Shown: positions 19,162 through 32,071, counted from the first letter of the stretch. The stretch is DNA of 64,000 nt from Lachnospiraceae bacterium (GCA_015056885.1 SVFL01000009.1:1-64000), one strand, 5' to 3'. Program-made: numbers and translations. The notes: generated by a model from the letters alone, not told the origin.

Positions 19162-20148
19162 TCACTTCTTCTGTGCGGTGACACTTACCCACTCACCCTG
19201 GTAAGTAACCTCAAGCACTTCCAGTCCTGCTGCCTTCACGGCATCCACAACGGTCTGCTCCTTGTCATCGATAATACCGGAGGTAATATAGATTCCGCCG
19301 GACTTCAACTGATTTACAATCACAGGAGTCAGAGGCACCAACACATCTGCCAGAATATTTGCCACAACAATATCATAGCACTCATAGCCAACCTTGTCCT
19401 GAACCGCTTTATCGGTAATGATATTGCCAATCATCATTTCAAACTGTTCCGGAGCAATACCGTTGGTAGCACAATTCTCTGCCACAGCCTCCACTGCACA
19501 AGGGTCTAAATCCGTTCCCACTGCATGCTTTGCTCCAAACATCAAAGACAAAATTGCCAGAATACCGCTACCTGTTCCCACATCCAGAAGCTCCGTCTCA
19601 GGCGTAATAAATTTACGCAACTGACGAATGCACAGCTGGGTAGTCTCATGCATACCTGTTCCGAAAGCAGTGCCGGGATCAATATGCAACACCATCTTTT
19701 CGGAGTCCTCAGGCTTAATATCCTCCCAGGAAGGAATTACCAGAATGTCATCAATATAGAACTGATGAAAATACTGCTTCCAGTTATTAATCCAGTCAAT
19801 ATCTTCGGTCTCATCCACAGTAACTGTGCCCTCGCCAATATCACAGAACATCTTCAAATCTTCAAGTTCCTGATTAATACGCTCTAAAAGTGTATCAACA
19901 TCCACTTCCTCACCCTGTACAATCAGGCTGCCATCCTCCTGCTTCTCCACAAAGAAATTCAGATAAGCCACGCCGTCATCCTCAGGACCATCCGGCAGAA
20001 TATCTACAAACATCTGCTCCTTCTCAAGCGCTGTCAAAGGAATTTTATCCTCAATCTGAGCACCCTCAAGACCGATATCGTAAAGTGTGCTGATGATGAT
20101 ATCCTCCATATCCGTAACTGTCTTTAATCGAAATTTTACCCACTTCAT
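19162..20148 (-). CDS. prmA: Ribosomal protein L11 methyltransferase PrmA
   Basis: LHIDPGTAFGTGMHETTQLCI, LLDVGTGSGILAI. Confidence 0.94.
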   Translation of the reverse strand: MKWVKFRLKTVTDMEDIIISTLYDIGLEGAQIEDKIPLTALEKEQMFVDILPDGPEDDGVAYLNFFVEKQEDGSLIVQGEEVDVDTLLERINQELEDLKMFCDIGEGTVTVDETEDIDWINNWKQYFHQFYIDDILVIPSWEDIKPEDSEKMVLHIDPGTAFGTGMHETTQLCIRQLRKFITPETELLDVGTGSGILAILSLMFGAKHAVGTDLDPCAVEAVAENCATNGIAPEQFEMMIGNIITDKAVQDKVGYECYDIVVANILADVLVPLTPVIVNQLKSGGIYITSGIIDDKEQTVVDAVKAAGLEVLEVTYQGEWVSVTAQKK

Positions 20149-20150
20149 AT

Positions 20151-20831
20151 CTATTCCTCTTTTCTTTTTTCTACTTGTGCTTTGTCTGCACTTTCTATTG
20201 CCGCAGACTTCCCTGCCCCGGACTTCTCAATCCTGCCGAGTACCTCATATGCCAAAAAGCCAATCATTCCGATACATCCCCAGATAGCCAGCGTATTAGC
20301 TGCATCCAAAGGTTTGTTGGTGGTAATTCTTGTGAGAAACTCTCCCTGTACCGCTTCCCCCGAAATCTCAAGAGACCCTTTTTTCAGACAATAATTATTC
20401 TCCTTCACAAGATAAACCACACAAGGCATATTCTCTGTTACATTCACATTCGTAATACGATATGCGTACTGTCTGCCCTTCTTCAGACGGACATTGATAA
20501 CCGGGCCATTGTATTTGTAATCCGGTATTTGCGCATAATCCATACTCTCGGCAAACACAGCCTCCCCCTTAGAATCTAACAATTCAAAATAAAGCTGCCC
20601 TTCCTTGGGGTATCTCTCATCAAAATCTACCACAAATTCCAATTGAATCAGATTATTATCCGGTGCCTTAAAATATTGAACAGCACTTTCGTTTACCTGA
20701 AGCGGTTTGGAAATCTCATGTCCTTCATTGCCGGAGCGCACAGACTCCACCTCTCGAAAAGGATGCACCGGCCATACCCAGAGCATACATGCAATGACCA
20801 ATAAAATCAGCAACTTTTTCACTATTTTCAT
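20151..20831 (-). CDS. Membrane-anchored protein of unknown function
   Basis: N-terminal TM and C-terminal TM; overlaps the next gene by 4 nt. Confidence 0.55.
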   Translation of the reverse strand: MKIVKKLLILLVIACMLWVWPVHPFREVESVRSGNEGHEISKPLQVNESAVQYFKAPDNNLIQLEFVVDFDERYPKEGQLYFELLDSKGEAVFAESMDYAQIPDYKYNGPVINVRLKKGRQYAYRITNVNVTENMPCVVYLVKENNYCLKKGSLEISGEAVQGEFLTRITTNKPLDAANTLAIWGCIGMIGFLAYEVLGRIEKSGAGKSAAIESADKAQVEKRKEE

Positions 20832-22312
20832 TCCGCACCCCTTATCTCAACCCTTAGGATGTCGAAATCCGTGCAGTTGTTCATAATCTGAAAACCATAA
20901 TGCCCCATATTTTCCTCTGAGATTCCATAGGTCTCAATATCTTCCTTTTCAAAATAACTATAGTAATCCGTCAAGAAAAACCATACCCGCCTGCCGGCCA
21001 GCGCATCAATATTTTCCAAATCCTTCAACCAGATAAATTCCTGCTCCGGCATATAACAACTGTACAACGTAGAATACATCCGGGGAGAGGTATAAATGAC
21101 AATATCCCCCGGCTCCATCTCATGGGCGATAAATTCCTTGGTACTGGGCAAATATGGCGTATCCCGATAGGCCAACTCATACTCGCCCAGATAATTCGCA
21201 TAACATACACTCAAAAGCACCGCCAGGCCTGCAACATAAGTCTGCAGGTTGATACGGGGTAAAATAATCGCAATACCAAGCCACATCACTGCCGTGGAAT
21301 GCATGATATGTCTGGGCGAGAAAAAATGTGACGCAAAAGAAGACACCGCCAGCGCCAACAGATAAATTGCGAATATCGAGACAATACTTGTCAGCGCAAA
21401 TCCCTTTTCCGACCTGTGGTCCTCTCTGTTTTTCATAAACAGAATACCGCCCAACAGAGCAACAACTACAGGAATCACACCAATAATCAAAGTGAATTTC
21501 ATATCCGTCTGGAAAATATAGTACAAAAGCCCCTTGATAGACATGGTCTTCATCTCTACATCACTACCGTCTCCTTCCACAAAATGAAAAAATCCGGACA
21601 CCATCATCCATACAATTATAGGTACAAGGGCAACGACACCACAGACCAATACCTTCCATACCTGTTTTCTCTCGTATTTGATAAGAGATACCAGCAAATA
21701 CAAGTAAATCGGCAGATAAGAAAAAGCAGTAAAATAGTGACTGAACAATGCCACAACCGTACATCCCAAAAGCCCGAACCACAAACGCTTCTGCTTGGGG
21801 TTCTGTACAATACAGTAGGCCAATAGTGCACTGGCCGTTATCAGAAAATTCGTCCAGGAATACATACGAATATTGATACTCACATGAAGCATTGCGGGAG
21901 CAAGCCCCACCGCTATCATATAATATAACGCCGTGCGGTTTCCCCACAACTTGCGAATCACCGTCATACCCAAAAGCATGGATGCCACTGCACCTGCCAC
22001 AGAGAAAAGTCGTGCCGCAAAAAACCGGTGACCAATTCCTCCAAAAAGCAGAATCCATACGCGCAGTGCATTATAATACAACGGCACATCTGTATCAAAA
22101 TCACCAATAATTTTCTCTACAATACCAATATGGGTGTAGTCCCTTGCAGTCTTGAAACTGTAAGACTCATCGTAGTCAATGCCCTCATCGCCGCAGATGG
22201 TCAGCATCAGAGCCACACTGATCACCATAACCACACACAACCCTATGGTCCATAATCTATTCTTCCATTTGTTGTCTAATTTAGCAAGTTTCATGCCTGT
22301 CCTCATTTTCAA
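20828..22312 (-). CDS. Multi-pass membrane glycosyltransferase (GT39/PMT-like)
   Basis: ICGDEGIDYDESYSF near the first TM segment, many TM helices. Confidence 0.6.
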   Translation of the reverse strand: MKMRTGMKLAKLDNKWKNRLWTIGLCVVMVISVALMLTICGDEGIDYDESYSFKTARDYTHIGIVEKIIGDFDTDVPLYYNALRVWILLFGGIGHRFFAARLFSVAGAVASMLLGMTVIRKLWGNRTALYYMIAVGLAPAMLHVSINIRMYSWTNFLITASALLAYCIVQNPKQKRLWFGLLGCTVVALFSHYFTAFSYLPIYLYLLVSLIKYERKQVWKVLVCGVVALVPIIVWMMVSGFFHFVEGDGSDVEMKTMSIKGLLYYIFQTDMKFTLIIGVIPVVVALLGGILFMKNREDHRSEKGFALTSIVSIFAIYLLALAVSSFASHFFSPRHIMHSTAVMWLGIAIILPRINLQTYVAGLAVLLSVCYANYLGEYELAYRDTPYLPSTKEFIAHEMEPGDIVIYTSPRMYSTLYSCYMPEQEFIWLKDLENIDALAGRRVWFFLTDYYSYFEKEDIETYGISEENMGHYGFQIMNNCTDFDILRVEIRGAE

Positions 22313-22471
22313 AGATTCTATAGGATATAGTAAACCATCCTCGTTTTAGTGTCAAATAAATAGATTACTTCTTTTTAAACATACATCTTGCCGAGTTGGC
22401 TTTTTTTCAATATAATCGTATTTGAAATTAAGAATATCTACATAAAAACACAAAAGACTGGAGTATGCAAT

Positions 22472-23413
22472 ATGAAAAAAATATTGAAATGTATGCTGCC
22501 CATCCTGTTGAGTGTCCTTGCACTTAGTACGCTTACGGGCTGTAGCAAGGAAGGCAAGCTGGATGAAGGCGATTGTAAGTGTGTGGTTTCCTTTGTGGAT
22601 ATCCCCAAGGAACTTAATATGCTGGAGGAGAATTTACAGGAAAATTTTGCAGTAAATGTAACCCTGAAGAATATCTCTAACGAAAAGCTTTACCGCATTG
22701 AACTAAATGAGGACAACGATTTCAAAAAAGAAGTTTCCCTAAATCCGGGTGTTTATCAGGTGTATGGCGTTCATGCCTCTAACGCTAACAATATCGGACT
22801 GACACTGGTGGCAGACAAGGAAAGTGTGACACTGGCAGCTGACATGCCCGTCGCTATTCGTGTAGAAGTAGAAGACACAGAATCTTTCACCAAGCACTGG
22901 ATGTCTGTTCAGCCCATGCCGGAAATGATTCTGGCAGAAAAATTTGATGGACTCATCCAGTTGAACCGTAAGGTATTTAACCTGCACAATGACAGTTCCG
23001 CCATTATTTCAGAGTTGAATTTAAATCATGAAGGTCAGGTTGCCGCTTATGACAAAATTGAAGTATCCGATACCGACATGGGTATTACACTGACTTTGCA
23101 GAACCAGACTGATGCTCCCATTGACTGGAGAAGCTGTACCATTGTAGGCATCTATGTATACAAAAATAATGTGGTTTTTCCTCAGGGCGTCACACTGGGT
23201 ATGGCACCCGGGGCAGTCTGTAATGCCGATGAAGGCTGCTACGGCGAGCCGGATTCCTTCACAGGAAGTCTGCTCTACGGCATGGGATTCGATGACACAA
23301 GTGCCATCTATCACGACCCTAAGTCCGGTGACAAGCTGACCATCAACTTAGGCGCCGGCGACACATCCATCCGCGGCATTCGTTATGAACTCGCATTATT
23401 TGAAGAAGAATAG
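22472..23413 (+). CDS. Lipoprotein of unknown function
   Basis: MKKILKCMLPILLSVLALSTLTGCSKEG lipobox. Confidence 0.65.
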   Translation: MKKILKCMLPILLSVLALSTLTGCSKEGKLDEGDCKCVVSFVDIPKELNMLEENLQENFAVNVTLKNISNEKLYRIELNEDNDFKKEVSLNPGVYQVYGVHASNANNIGLTLVADKESVTLAADMPVAIRVEVEDTESFTKHWMSVQPMPEMILAEKFDGLIQLNRKVFNLHNDSSAIISELNLNHEGQVAAYDKIEVSDTDMGITLTLQNQTDAPIDWRSCTIVGIYVYKNNVVFPQGVTLGMAPGAVCNADEGCYGEPDSFTGSLLYGMGFDDTSAIYHDPKSGDKLTINLGAGDTSIRGIRYELALFEEE

Positions 23414-23425
23414 GAGGAGCCAAAG

Positions 23426-24685
23426 ATGGAAAAAGCATTCAAAATACTAAAAATTAATCTTCTTTCAATCATTGCTCTGCCCCTGCTTTTAATTGCAACC
23501 GCAAGCAAGCTGATTGCCAAAGCTTTGGAAAAAGTTGCTGTAATTCTGAGCATGTTGTTTTTGACACTGATGTTGGTATTGGGATTTGAATTTTTCAAAA
23601 ATCCCTCTGGCGGTTTTCAGGTAATTGCATATTTAATTATTTTTTTAGTTATCTGTTCCGTTATCATTTTGATAATTATGCTGTTAATGAAACTGGCGGC
23701 TGCCGTAATCTCCGCCATATGGAGCGCTATTATCGCCTTTTTCGAAATCATATATGATTTTACTTATTCCGGCTTCTTAAGACTGTTTGCAATTTGTGAA
23801 AACGATTATCAATACATAAGCTTAAACGGCAAAAAAGTATCAAACGCACTACTTTGCCTGTTTTACACCATCTTGCGCTTCTTTAACAAGCTGATTATAA
23901 CCGTTATTTCCTTTGCCCTGCCCGCCGCCATTATACTGTCTGTATTGATTGTGGGCGGTAGCCTCCTCAGTGCTCATAGCCATTTAAAGAGCACCTTTGG
24001 CATTGGACTGTTTAACTTTATTGGCAAGTTCGATACGTTCTCCATTGTATATGGAGTGGTCATGTACATTGCAATGGTTGGCATGGTGGTTCTGGTGCTG
24101 ATGTCCCTTGGTATCGAGTGGTATGAATGGGCCCAGGAATTGAAACTAACCAGCGAAGAACTGGCAGAAGACATTGCCGAGTTGCGTGAGAACGAACTGC
24201 GACTGGAACAAAGCGATGATGAATACTCCGAAACCGGAGACGCCTATATGCGCAATTTGGAAGAACACATTGCCAGCATAGAAACTCTTGGTGATCTTAT
24301 TGAAGACGTATTAAGCAATAATGATAATGCGCTTCTTCGAAGCACTTGGGGCAGTTACTTTCGCAATCTGTCAGACATTGTAGAAGAATGCTCCAGTTAC
24401 AAAAATGGCATTCCTTATGACAAATTCAAACGCATGATTCCCCGCATTCAGCAGCTGGAAAAACAACGTGAAGATGTCAAAGAAATGGCCGAAAACCTTT
24501 TAGAGATTAACAATAATCCTGTAAAATCCTCCGTATTTTTCTCCGGATGCACCACCCCGGACAAACTGGAAAAACGCTATAAATCACTATGCAAAGCTTA
24601 TCACCCCGACGCAGAGGGCGGAGACACCGAAACCTTCCAGCGCATGCAGGAAGAATATGCAATGTTGAAGGAATTTATGTCATAA
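23426..24685 (+). CDS. Membrane protein with C-terminal J-domain
   Basis: N-terminal TM segments; C-term LEKRYKSLCKAYHPDAEGGDTETFQRMQEEYAMLKE (HPD motif). Confidence 0.7.
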   Translation: MEKAFKILKINLLSIIALPLLLIATASKLIAKALEKVAVILSMLFLTLMLVLGFEFFKNPSGGFQVIAYLIIFLVICSVIILIIMLLMKLAAAVISAIWSAIIAFFEIIYDFTYSGFLRLFAICENDYQYISLNGKKVSNALLCLFYTILRFFNKLIITVISFALPAAIILSVLIVGGSLLSAHSHLKSTFGIGLFNFIGKFDTFSIVYGVVMYIAMVGMVVLVLMSLGIEWYEWAQELKLTSEELAEDIAELRENELRLEQSDDEYSETGDAYMRNLEEHIASIETLGDLIEDVLSNNDNALLRSTWGSYFRNLSDIVEECSSYKNGIPYDKFKRMIPRIQQLEKQREDVKEMAENLLEINNNPVKSSVFFSGCTTPDKLEKRYKSLCKAYHPDAEGGDTETFQRMQEEYAMLKEFMS

Positions 24686-24847
24686 GACACATTTGAAATA
24701 ATATCCCCCAACTATGCTAAACATTATGCTAGTATTTTTCCAGTATTTTCAAGTGTACTCGTCGATTTCACGATATTATATTGTACATGGGCATATACAG
24801 AAAATTTCACTTACTATGCCCCAAGAAAACGATATTATACCAAAAGC

Positions 24848-24886
24848 ACAAACGCCATAGCGCTAATTACTCGCTATGGCGTTTGT
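24848..24886. terminator. Strong hairpin terminator between convergent genes
   Basis: ACAAACGCCATAGCG ctaattact CGCTATGGCGTTTGT. Confidence 0.7.
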
Positions 24887-24990
24887 ACTTGTATTTTCAT
24901 CAACGTTATTTTGATAATTCCGATAAAATTTGGGCACAGGAGAGAAATTCTTCTCCATATGCCCAAACCAAAATCAAACTCGTCTATATA

Positions 24991-26163
24991 TTACTTCCAG
25001 AATTTCTTCTTTTTGCCGTCCTTGCCATCCTTAGTGTCTTTCTCACCATCCTCAGAAGACTTGGTAGCATTCAAAGTATCTCCTGTCAAAGCATCAAACT
25101 GCTTTAAGAGTTCCTTAGCCTCATTTTTCAGCTTATCGGGAACAGTTACCACAAGAGTTACATAATGGTCACCGCGAACATCTTTATTTCTCCAAGAGGG
25201 AACACCCTTACCCTTCAAACGTACCTTGGTATCAGTCTGGGTTCCGGCCTTCACATCGTAAATCACCTTGCCGTCCACCGTATCAATAAAGATTTCACCA
25301 CCCAAAGCAGCCACAGCAAATGACACCGGTACAGTGGAATAGATATTGAAATCCTGTCTCTGGAAAATGGGATGTCTTCCTACGATAACCTCAACAAGCA
25401 CATCACCTCTGGGACCGCCGTTGGTACCGGGCTCGCCAAGACCGGGCTGACGCACGGACTGACCATGATCGATACCTGCAGGAATCTCTACCGCATAACG
25501 CTTTTTCATAGGGATATAGCCGGTTCCGCGACAGTCAGGACACTTTTCCTTGATAACCTTACCGCTTCCCTGACAATCAGGACAAGCCTGTACATTACGA
25601 ACAGTGCCAAAGAAAGACTGCTGGGTATAAACCACCTGACCCTTACCGCCACACTTAGTACAGGTTTCGGGACTGGTACCGGGCTTTGCACCATTACCAT
25701 TACAGGTCTTACAAGTCTCCTTTACCGTCAGGTCAATTTCCTTGCTACAACCAAACACAGCCTCCTCAAAGGTAATACGCACACTGGTACGGATATTAGC
25801 ACCCTTCATGGGACCATTGTTGCGTGCACTGCTTCTGCGCCCGCCACCAAAAAAATCGCCAAAAATATCACCAAAAATATCGCTGAAATCCGCGCCGCTA
25901 AAATCAAATCCGCCTGCACCACCGGCGCCACCATCAAAGGCTGCATGACCAAACTGATCATACTGTCTCTTTTTGTCCGGATCACTCAGCACTGCATAAG
26001 CTTCCGAAGCTTCTTTAAACTTCTTCTCCGCTTCTGCATCACCGGGATTCATATCCGGATGATATTTCTTCGCAAGAACACGGTATGCTTTTTTGATTGC
26101 CGCCTCATCGGCGCCTTTATCCACACCGAGAACCTCATAATAGTCTCTCTTCTGTTCTGCCAT
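24991..26163 (-). CDS. dnaJ: Chaperone DnaJ
   Basis: J-domain [11 protein letters not shown] region, four CxxCxGxG zinc repeats. Confidence 0.96.
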   Translation of the reverse strand: MAEQKRDYYEVLGVDKGADEAAIKKAYRVLAKKYHPDMNPGDAEAEKKFKEASEAYAVLSDPDKKRQYDQFGHAAFDGGAGGAGGFDFSGADFSDIFGDIFGDFFGGGRRSSARNNGPMKGANIRTSVRITFEEAVFGCSKEIDLTVKETCKTCNGNGAKPGTSPETCTKCGGKGQVVYTQQSFFGTVRNVQACPDCQGSGKVIKEKCPDCRGTGYIPMKKRYAVEIPAGIDHGQSVRQPGLGEPGTNGGPRGDVLVEVIVGRHPIFQRQDFNIYSTVPVSFAVAALGGEIFIDTVDGKVIYDVKAGTQTDTKVRLKGKGVPSWRNKDVRGDHYVTLVVTVPDKLKNEAKELLKQFDALTGDTLNATKSSEDGEKDTKDGKDGKKKKFWK

Positions 26164-26190
26164 CTCTTAACTCCTCACAATTCATTTGAA

Positions 26191-26273
26191 AAGAATCCTT
26201 TCAGGATTCTTCCGGACAAAGCATAGAACTTCTTAGGCGAGGTACTCCCTCGCCTTAGAAGTTCTCTTTGTCC
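26191..26273 (-). promoter_or_regulatory. Two tandem hairpins in the dnaK-dnaJ intergenic region
   Basis: AAGAATCCT ttc AGGATTCTT (26191-26211) and GGACAAAG...GAACTTCTTAGGCGAGG/CCTCGCCTTAGAAGTTC...CTTTGTCC (26214-26273), next to the dnaK stop. Confidence 0.65.
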
Positions 26274-28166
<1,893 letters not shown>

Positions 28167-28228
28167 TTATAATTGAACAAATTGTTTCCATTTTATTTCG
28201 GTTACCTTCGTGCTTCGCACGAGCCCCA

Positions 28229-28870
28229 TTACTGGGTGACCGCTACCATGCTGTGTCTAACCACTGATTCACGGTAAGTATAACCTTTTTGTAACTCCTG
28301 AGCCACAATTCCGGACTCATACTCCTCACTCTCCACCTGCATTACTGCATTATGAAGATTAGGATCAAACTCACATCCTACAGCCTCTATAGGCTTCACA
28401 CCAATATTCTCAAGTTCTGTAAGGAACTGTTTGTAAATACGGTTCATACCATCCACAAAGGGATCTTCCTTCTTATCTTCCGGAACGGTGGCCAGACCTC
28501 TCTCAAAGTTATCAACCACAGGGAGAATTTTCTCCACCACGCTCTTGGCGCCGGTCTCAAACATGGCCTGTTTTTCCTTCTCTGTACGCTTACGGAAGTT
28601 CTCAAACTCTGCCATCTGACGTTTTACTCTGTCTTCAAGCTGCTCAATCTGTTCCTTGTAAGCATCTGTCTTATCTTTCTTTTCCTTTTTCTCCTGCTTC
28701 TTGGCAGCTTTTTTCTCTGCCCAGCTCATCTTGCCTTCGCCCTCTGCCTCACTCTCTTCAACTGCCTCAGAGATTTCTGCTTCAGACGCTTCTATATCAG
28801 CATCCTTTGTCTCCGCATCCTGCATGGTCTCCTGCAGTTCTTCCTGCAAATCCTTTTCCTGATTCTCCAT
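28229..28870 (-). CDS. grpE: Nucleotide exchange factor GrpE
   Basis: RQMAEFENFRKRTEKEK, VVDNFERGL, acidic N-terminus. Confidence 0.95.
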   Translation of the reverse strand: MENQEKDLQEELQETMQDAETKDADIEASEAEISEAVEESEAEGEGKMSWAEKKAAKKQEKKEKKDKTDAYKEQIEQLEDRVKRQMAEFENFRKRTEKEKQAMFETGAKSVVEKILPVVDNFERGLATVPEDKKEDPFVDGMNRIYKQFLTELENIGVKPIEAVGCEFDPNLHNAVMQVESEEYESGIVAQELQKGYTYRESVVRHSMVAVTQ

Positions 28871-28963
28871 GCCACACCCGCCTTTCTGTTATTCTTCATA
28901 AATGTCGGTTTATCAACATTTATTAATCGGCTGTTTATCTGCCGTTTATTCCAAACTTTACAT

Positions 28964-29995
28964 TTAGCTGTTGTCCCGATAAAGTTCATCCAGCTTACTT
29001 TGCAAAGTTTTAAGCGTTCCTACCACCTTGTCATAGTCCATTCGCTTGGGACCTACAATTCCGATGGTGCCTCGCATACCCTCACCCAGCTCGTAAGTAG
29101 CTGTCACCACGCTGCAATCCTTCATGCTCTTTACCGGTGTTTCATCACCGATATAAACCTGAATGCCGGTATTGTTTTCCTCAGACAGGGTATCCTGAAT
29201 CAAATCATTTAAAAGTTCCTTTTCTTCAAAGGTATTAATCAGCTCACTGGCTCTCTGATGATCCGCAAGTTCAGGGTACCGGAAAATATTATTGGTACCA
29301 CTGGTGTAAATCTCCAAATCATCCTCAGCCTTGATAGCCTCAGCCACCGCATCAATCACTTCACTGACAATATCGCTGTGAATACCGGCTTGCTGCTTCA
29401 TGGCAGCTATCATTCCCAGATTGATTTCTGCTATAGACAACCCCGTCAGATTCGTATTCAGCAAAATATTGAGCTTCAAAAGTGTCTCATCGGAAAGCTC
29501 CTCTCTCACGGAAAGAATGTTATTCTTGATAACATTGCCCTCTACCACGATAACCGCCAAAATCTGGCCCTGTGCCACTCTGGACAGCTGTACAAACTTG
29601 ACCTTGCTCCCCTTATTTTGTGGAGTTGTTATCAATGTCGCATATTGTGTATCCTTGGCCAGCACCTTCGCCACTTGCTGAAGCATCTGCTCCATCTTGT
29701 CCTGACGCTCAATGAGCATCTCTTTCATCTCGGCAACTTCCCGTTCCTTGGCCTCCATCATAGTGTCTACATAGAAACGATACCCCTTATCGGAAGGAAT
29801 ACGTCCTGCGGAAGTGTGAGGCTGTAAAATGTACCCCATTTCCTCCAAATCAGCCATCTCATTACGAATTGTTGCGGAGCTCAGGTTTAAATCAGTATAC
29901 TTGGAGATTGTCCTGCTGCCCACCGGCTCGCCGGTCTCCAGGTAATTACGAATGATTGCCTGCAATATCTTGGTTTTTCTCTCATCCAACTGCAT
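28964..29995 (-). CDS. hrcA: Heat-inducible transcription repressor HrcA
   Basis: LDERKTKILQAIIRNYLETGEPVGSRTISKY; start at MQLDERK. Confidence 0.95.
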   Translation of the reverse strand: MQLDERKTKILQAIIRNYLETGEPVGSRTISKYTDLNLSSATIRNEMADLEEMGYILQPHTSAGRIPSDKGYRFYVDTMMEAKEREVAEMKEMLIERQDKMEQMLQQVAKVLAKDTQYATLITTPQNKGSKVKFVQLSRVAQGQILAVIVVEGNVIKNNILSVREELSDETLLKLNILLNTNLTGLSIAEINLGMIAAMKQQAGIHSDIVSEVIDAVAEAIKAEDDLEIYTSGTNNIFRYPELADHQRASELINTFEEKELLNDLIQDTLSEENNTGIQVYIGDETPVKSMKDCSVVTATYELGEGMRGTIGIVGPKRMDYDKVVGTLKTLQSKLDELYRDNS

Positions 29996-30018
29996 TCCGT
30001 CACTCCTTTCCCGATTTG

Positions 30019-30045
30019 TTAGCACTCGATTCAAGGGAGTGCTAA
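30019..30045. promoter_or_regulatory. CIRCE operator
   Basis: Perfect TTAGCACTC-N9-GAGTGCTAA upstream of hrcA. Confidence 0.97.
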
Positions 30046-30059
30046 CACCCTTCCTACAT

Positions 30060-30088
30060 AAGATAACACTGCAAATACCTATTGTCAA
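30060..30088 (-). promoter_or_regulatory. Sigma-A-type promoter of the hrcA operon
   Basis: TTGACA-N17-TATCTT on minus strand directly upstream of CIRCE. Confidence 0.8.
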
Positions 30089-30207
30089 CAGATTTTCCCG
30101 AAAATAATTCTAAAATAATTATTAAGCAATAGAGAAAGAAAATGGGTGCGACTGCCGGTAATTAATGATATAATTTACAATATATTGCAAAATGCGAGGA
30201 TATAAAT

Positions 30208-31221
30208 ATGTTATTTTCTTTTATTGTTCCCGTTTATAAAGTAGAAAAATATTTAAACAGATGTGTTGACAGTATATTAGGACAAACCTATTCCGACTTT
30301 GAACTGATATTAATTAATGACGGTTCTCCGGACGACTCACCCCGGATATGTGATCACTATGCTGTACTTGACCCACGAGTAAAAGTAATACATAAAACAA
30401 ACGGCGGTGTTGTAAGTGCACGCAAAGCCGGCGTAGCAATTGCACAGGGAGACTACATTCTTCATGCAGATGCCGATGACTGGATTGCTGCAAATACATT
30501 GGAAGAACTGGTTCATGTAATAGACAACTATAATGCACCGGATACTATTTTATATGATTCCTACAAGGTATATTCTGACCGTCAGGAATTAATGTACCAG
30601 TCTCTTGAACCGGGATACTATGACAAAGAAGCGCTGCTGCAGAAAATTGTTCCTTCTATGATTTATGACCGCAAACAGTCTTTCTTAACAGCCATGATTG
30701 CAGGCCAACTGTGGAACAAGGCGTTCAAACGCCAAATAATGCAGGAACATTTATGCACAGATGAATCATTATACAAATTGGAAGATTTCGCATGTGTATA
30801 CGAATGTATCTATTTTTCCGATTCGTTTTATTACCTGAATAAGCCTTTTTATTTCTATAATAAAACAAATGAGCTCTCTGCCATGACCACCTATGACGCA
30901 ACCTATTTCCGCAACTACAGCGCAGTCATAGATTACATTTCCGAACATTTGGGCAAGCATTCACCTGTGATACAGCAACAAATTGACGCATGCAATGTCA
31001 GCGGAATTTGCATTGGTGTCTTTCACGAAGTGCGCCATGGTCATAATCTGATAAAAGCCGGTAAACACATTAAACGCGAACTGGGAGCCACCAACTGTTT
31101 AAAAAATGCAAATTGTGATGGTCTGCCGCTACATGCTAAAGTTTATATTTTCCTTTTAAAACACAACATGTTCTTTCTTTCGCTACTTATGGCAAAAATA
31201 CTTTTAATAGTAAGAAAATGA
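30208..31221 (+). CDS. Glycosyltransferase family 2
   Basis: FSFIVPVYKVEKYLNRCVDSILGQTYSDFELILINDGSPDDS ... DADDW. Confidence 0.9.
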   Translation: MLFSFIVPVYKVEKYLNRCVDSILGQTYSDFELILINDGSPDDSPRICDHYAVLDPRVKVIHKTNGGVVSARKAGVAIAQGDYILHADADDWIAANTLEELVHVIDNYNAPDTILYDSYKVYSDRQELMYQSLEPGYYDKEALLQKIVPSMIYDRKQSFLTAMIAGQLWNKAFKRQIMQEHLCTDESLYKLEDFACVYECIYFSDSFYYLNKPFYFYNKTNELSAMTTYDATYFRNYSAVIDYISEHLGKHSPVIQQQIDACNVSGICIGVFHEVRHGHNLIKAGKHIKRELGATNCLKNANCDGLPLHAKVYIFLLKHNMFFLSLLMAKILLIVRK

Positions 31222-31231
31222 GGAAAACATG

Positions 31232-32071
31232 ATGAAAATAGGAATTGCAGGCTGCTCTAATGGCCAAAGAAATACCCACACAGACAAAATTCAAGCATTA
31301 AAAGATACATTAACCAATATGGGGATTGAACCGATATTTAGTGATTGTATTTATGAAAAGGAATCCGTTTTCAGCGGCAGTGCCAAAGAGCGTGCTGCTG
31401 CACTTATGAGCTTTTATAAAGATGATGAGATAACCGAGATATTTGATATTTCCGGAGGCGATGTGGCAAACGGAGTGCTGCCTTATTTGGATTATGAAAC
31501 AATCGCTAACTGTTCCAAAAGGTTTTGGGGATACAGTGATTTGACCACGGTGATTAATGCTATTTATGCCAAGGCGGGCAAGCCTTCTGTTTTGTATCAG
31601 ATTCGGAATTTAATTTATGATTACCGGGAACAGCAAGTACAGGATTTCCAAAATACAATCTTGAAGAATGGAACAGACTTATTTCAGATTGATTACCGTT
31701 TCGTTCAGCAAAAAGAGATGCAGGGAATTGTCGTAGGCGGAAACATCCGTTGCTTTCTGAAGCTGGCAGGTACAGAGTATATGCCGGATTTGACAGGAAA
31801 GATACTGTTATTGGAAAGTTGTGGCGGAACCGTTGCCCAAATCGAAACCTATCTGTGCCAATTACAACAGCTGGGTGCTTTTGACAAGATAGCAGGTATT
31901 CTGTTAGGAACCTTTACTCAGATGGAAGCCGAACAATGCACACCTGATGCGGAGACACTGGTTAAAAGAATCGCAGGGGACGAACTGCCTATTGCCGTTA
32001 CAAAAGACATCGGCCACGGAACCAACTCCAAGGCCATTATCATCGGACAGGAAATACATCTGGCAAAATAA
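31232..32071 (+). CDS. S66 family peptidase (LD-carboxypeptidase/MccF-like)
   Basis: GIAGCSNGQ, KERAAALMSFYKDDEITEIFDISGGDVANGVLPYLDYETI, FWGYSDLT. Confidence 0.8.
   Translation: MKIGIAGCSNGQRNTHTDKIQALKDTLTNMGIEPIFSDCIYEKESVFSGSAKERAAALMSFYKDDEITEIFDISGGDVANGVLPYLDYETIANCSKRFWGYSDLTTVINAIYAKAGKPSVLYQIRNLIYDYREQQVQDFQNTILKNGTDLFQIDYRFVQQKEMQGIVVGGNIRCFLKLAGTEYMPDLTGKILLLESCGGTVAQIETYLCQLQQLGAFDKIAGILLGTFTQMEAEQCTPDAETLVKRIAGDELPIAVTKDIGHGTNSKAIIIGQEIHLAK

Noticed and set aside
31232-32071. Microcin C self-immunity (MccF) system
   Set aside because: S66 family match is plausible but there are no neighbouring microcin biosynthesis or transport genes; more likely a housekeeping LD-carboxypeptidase-type enzyme.
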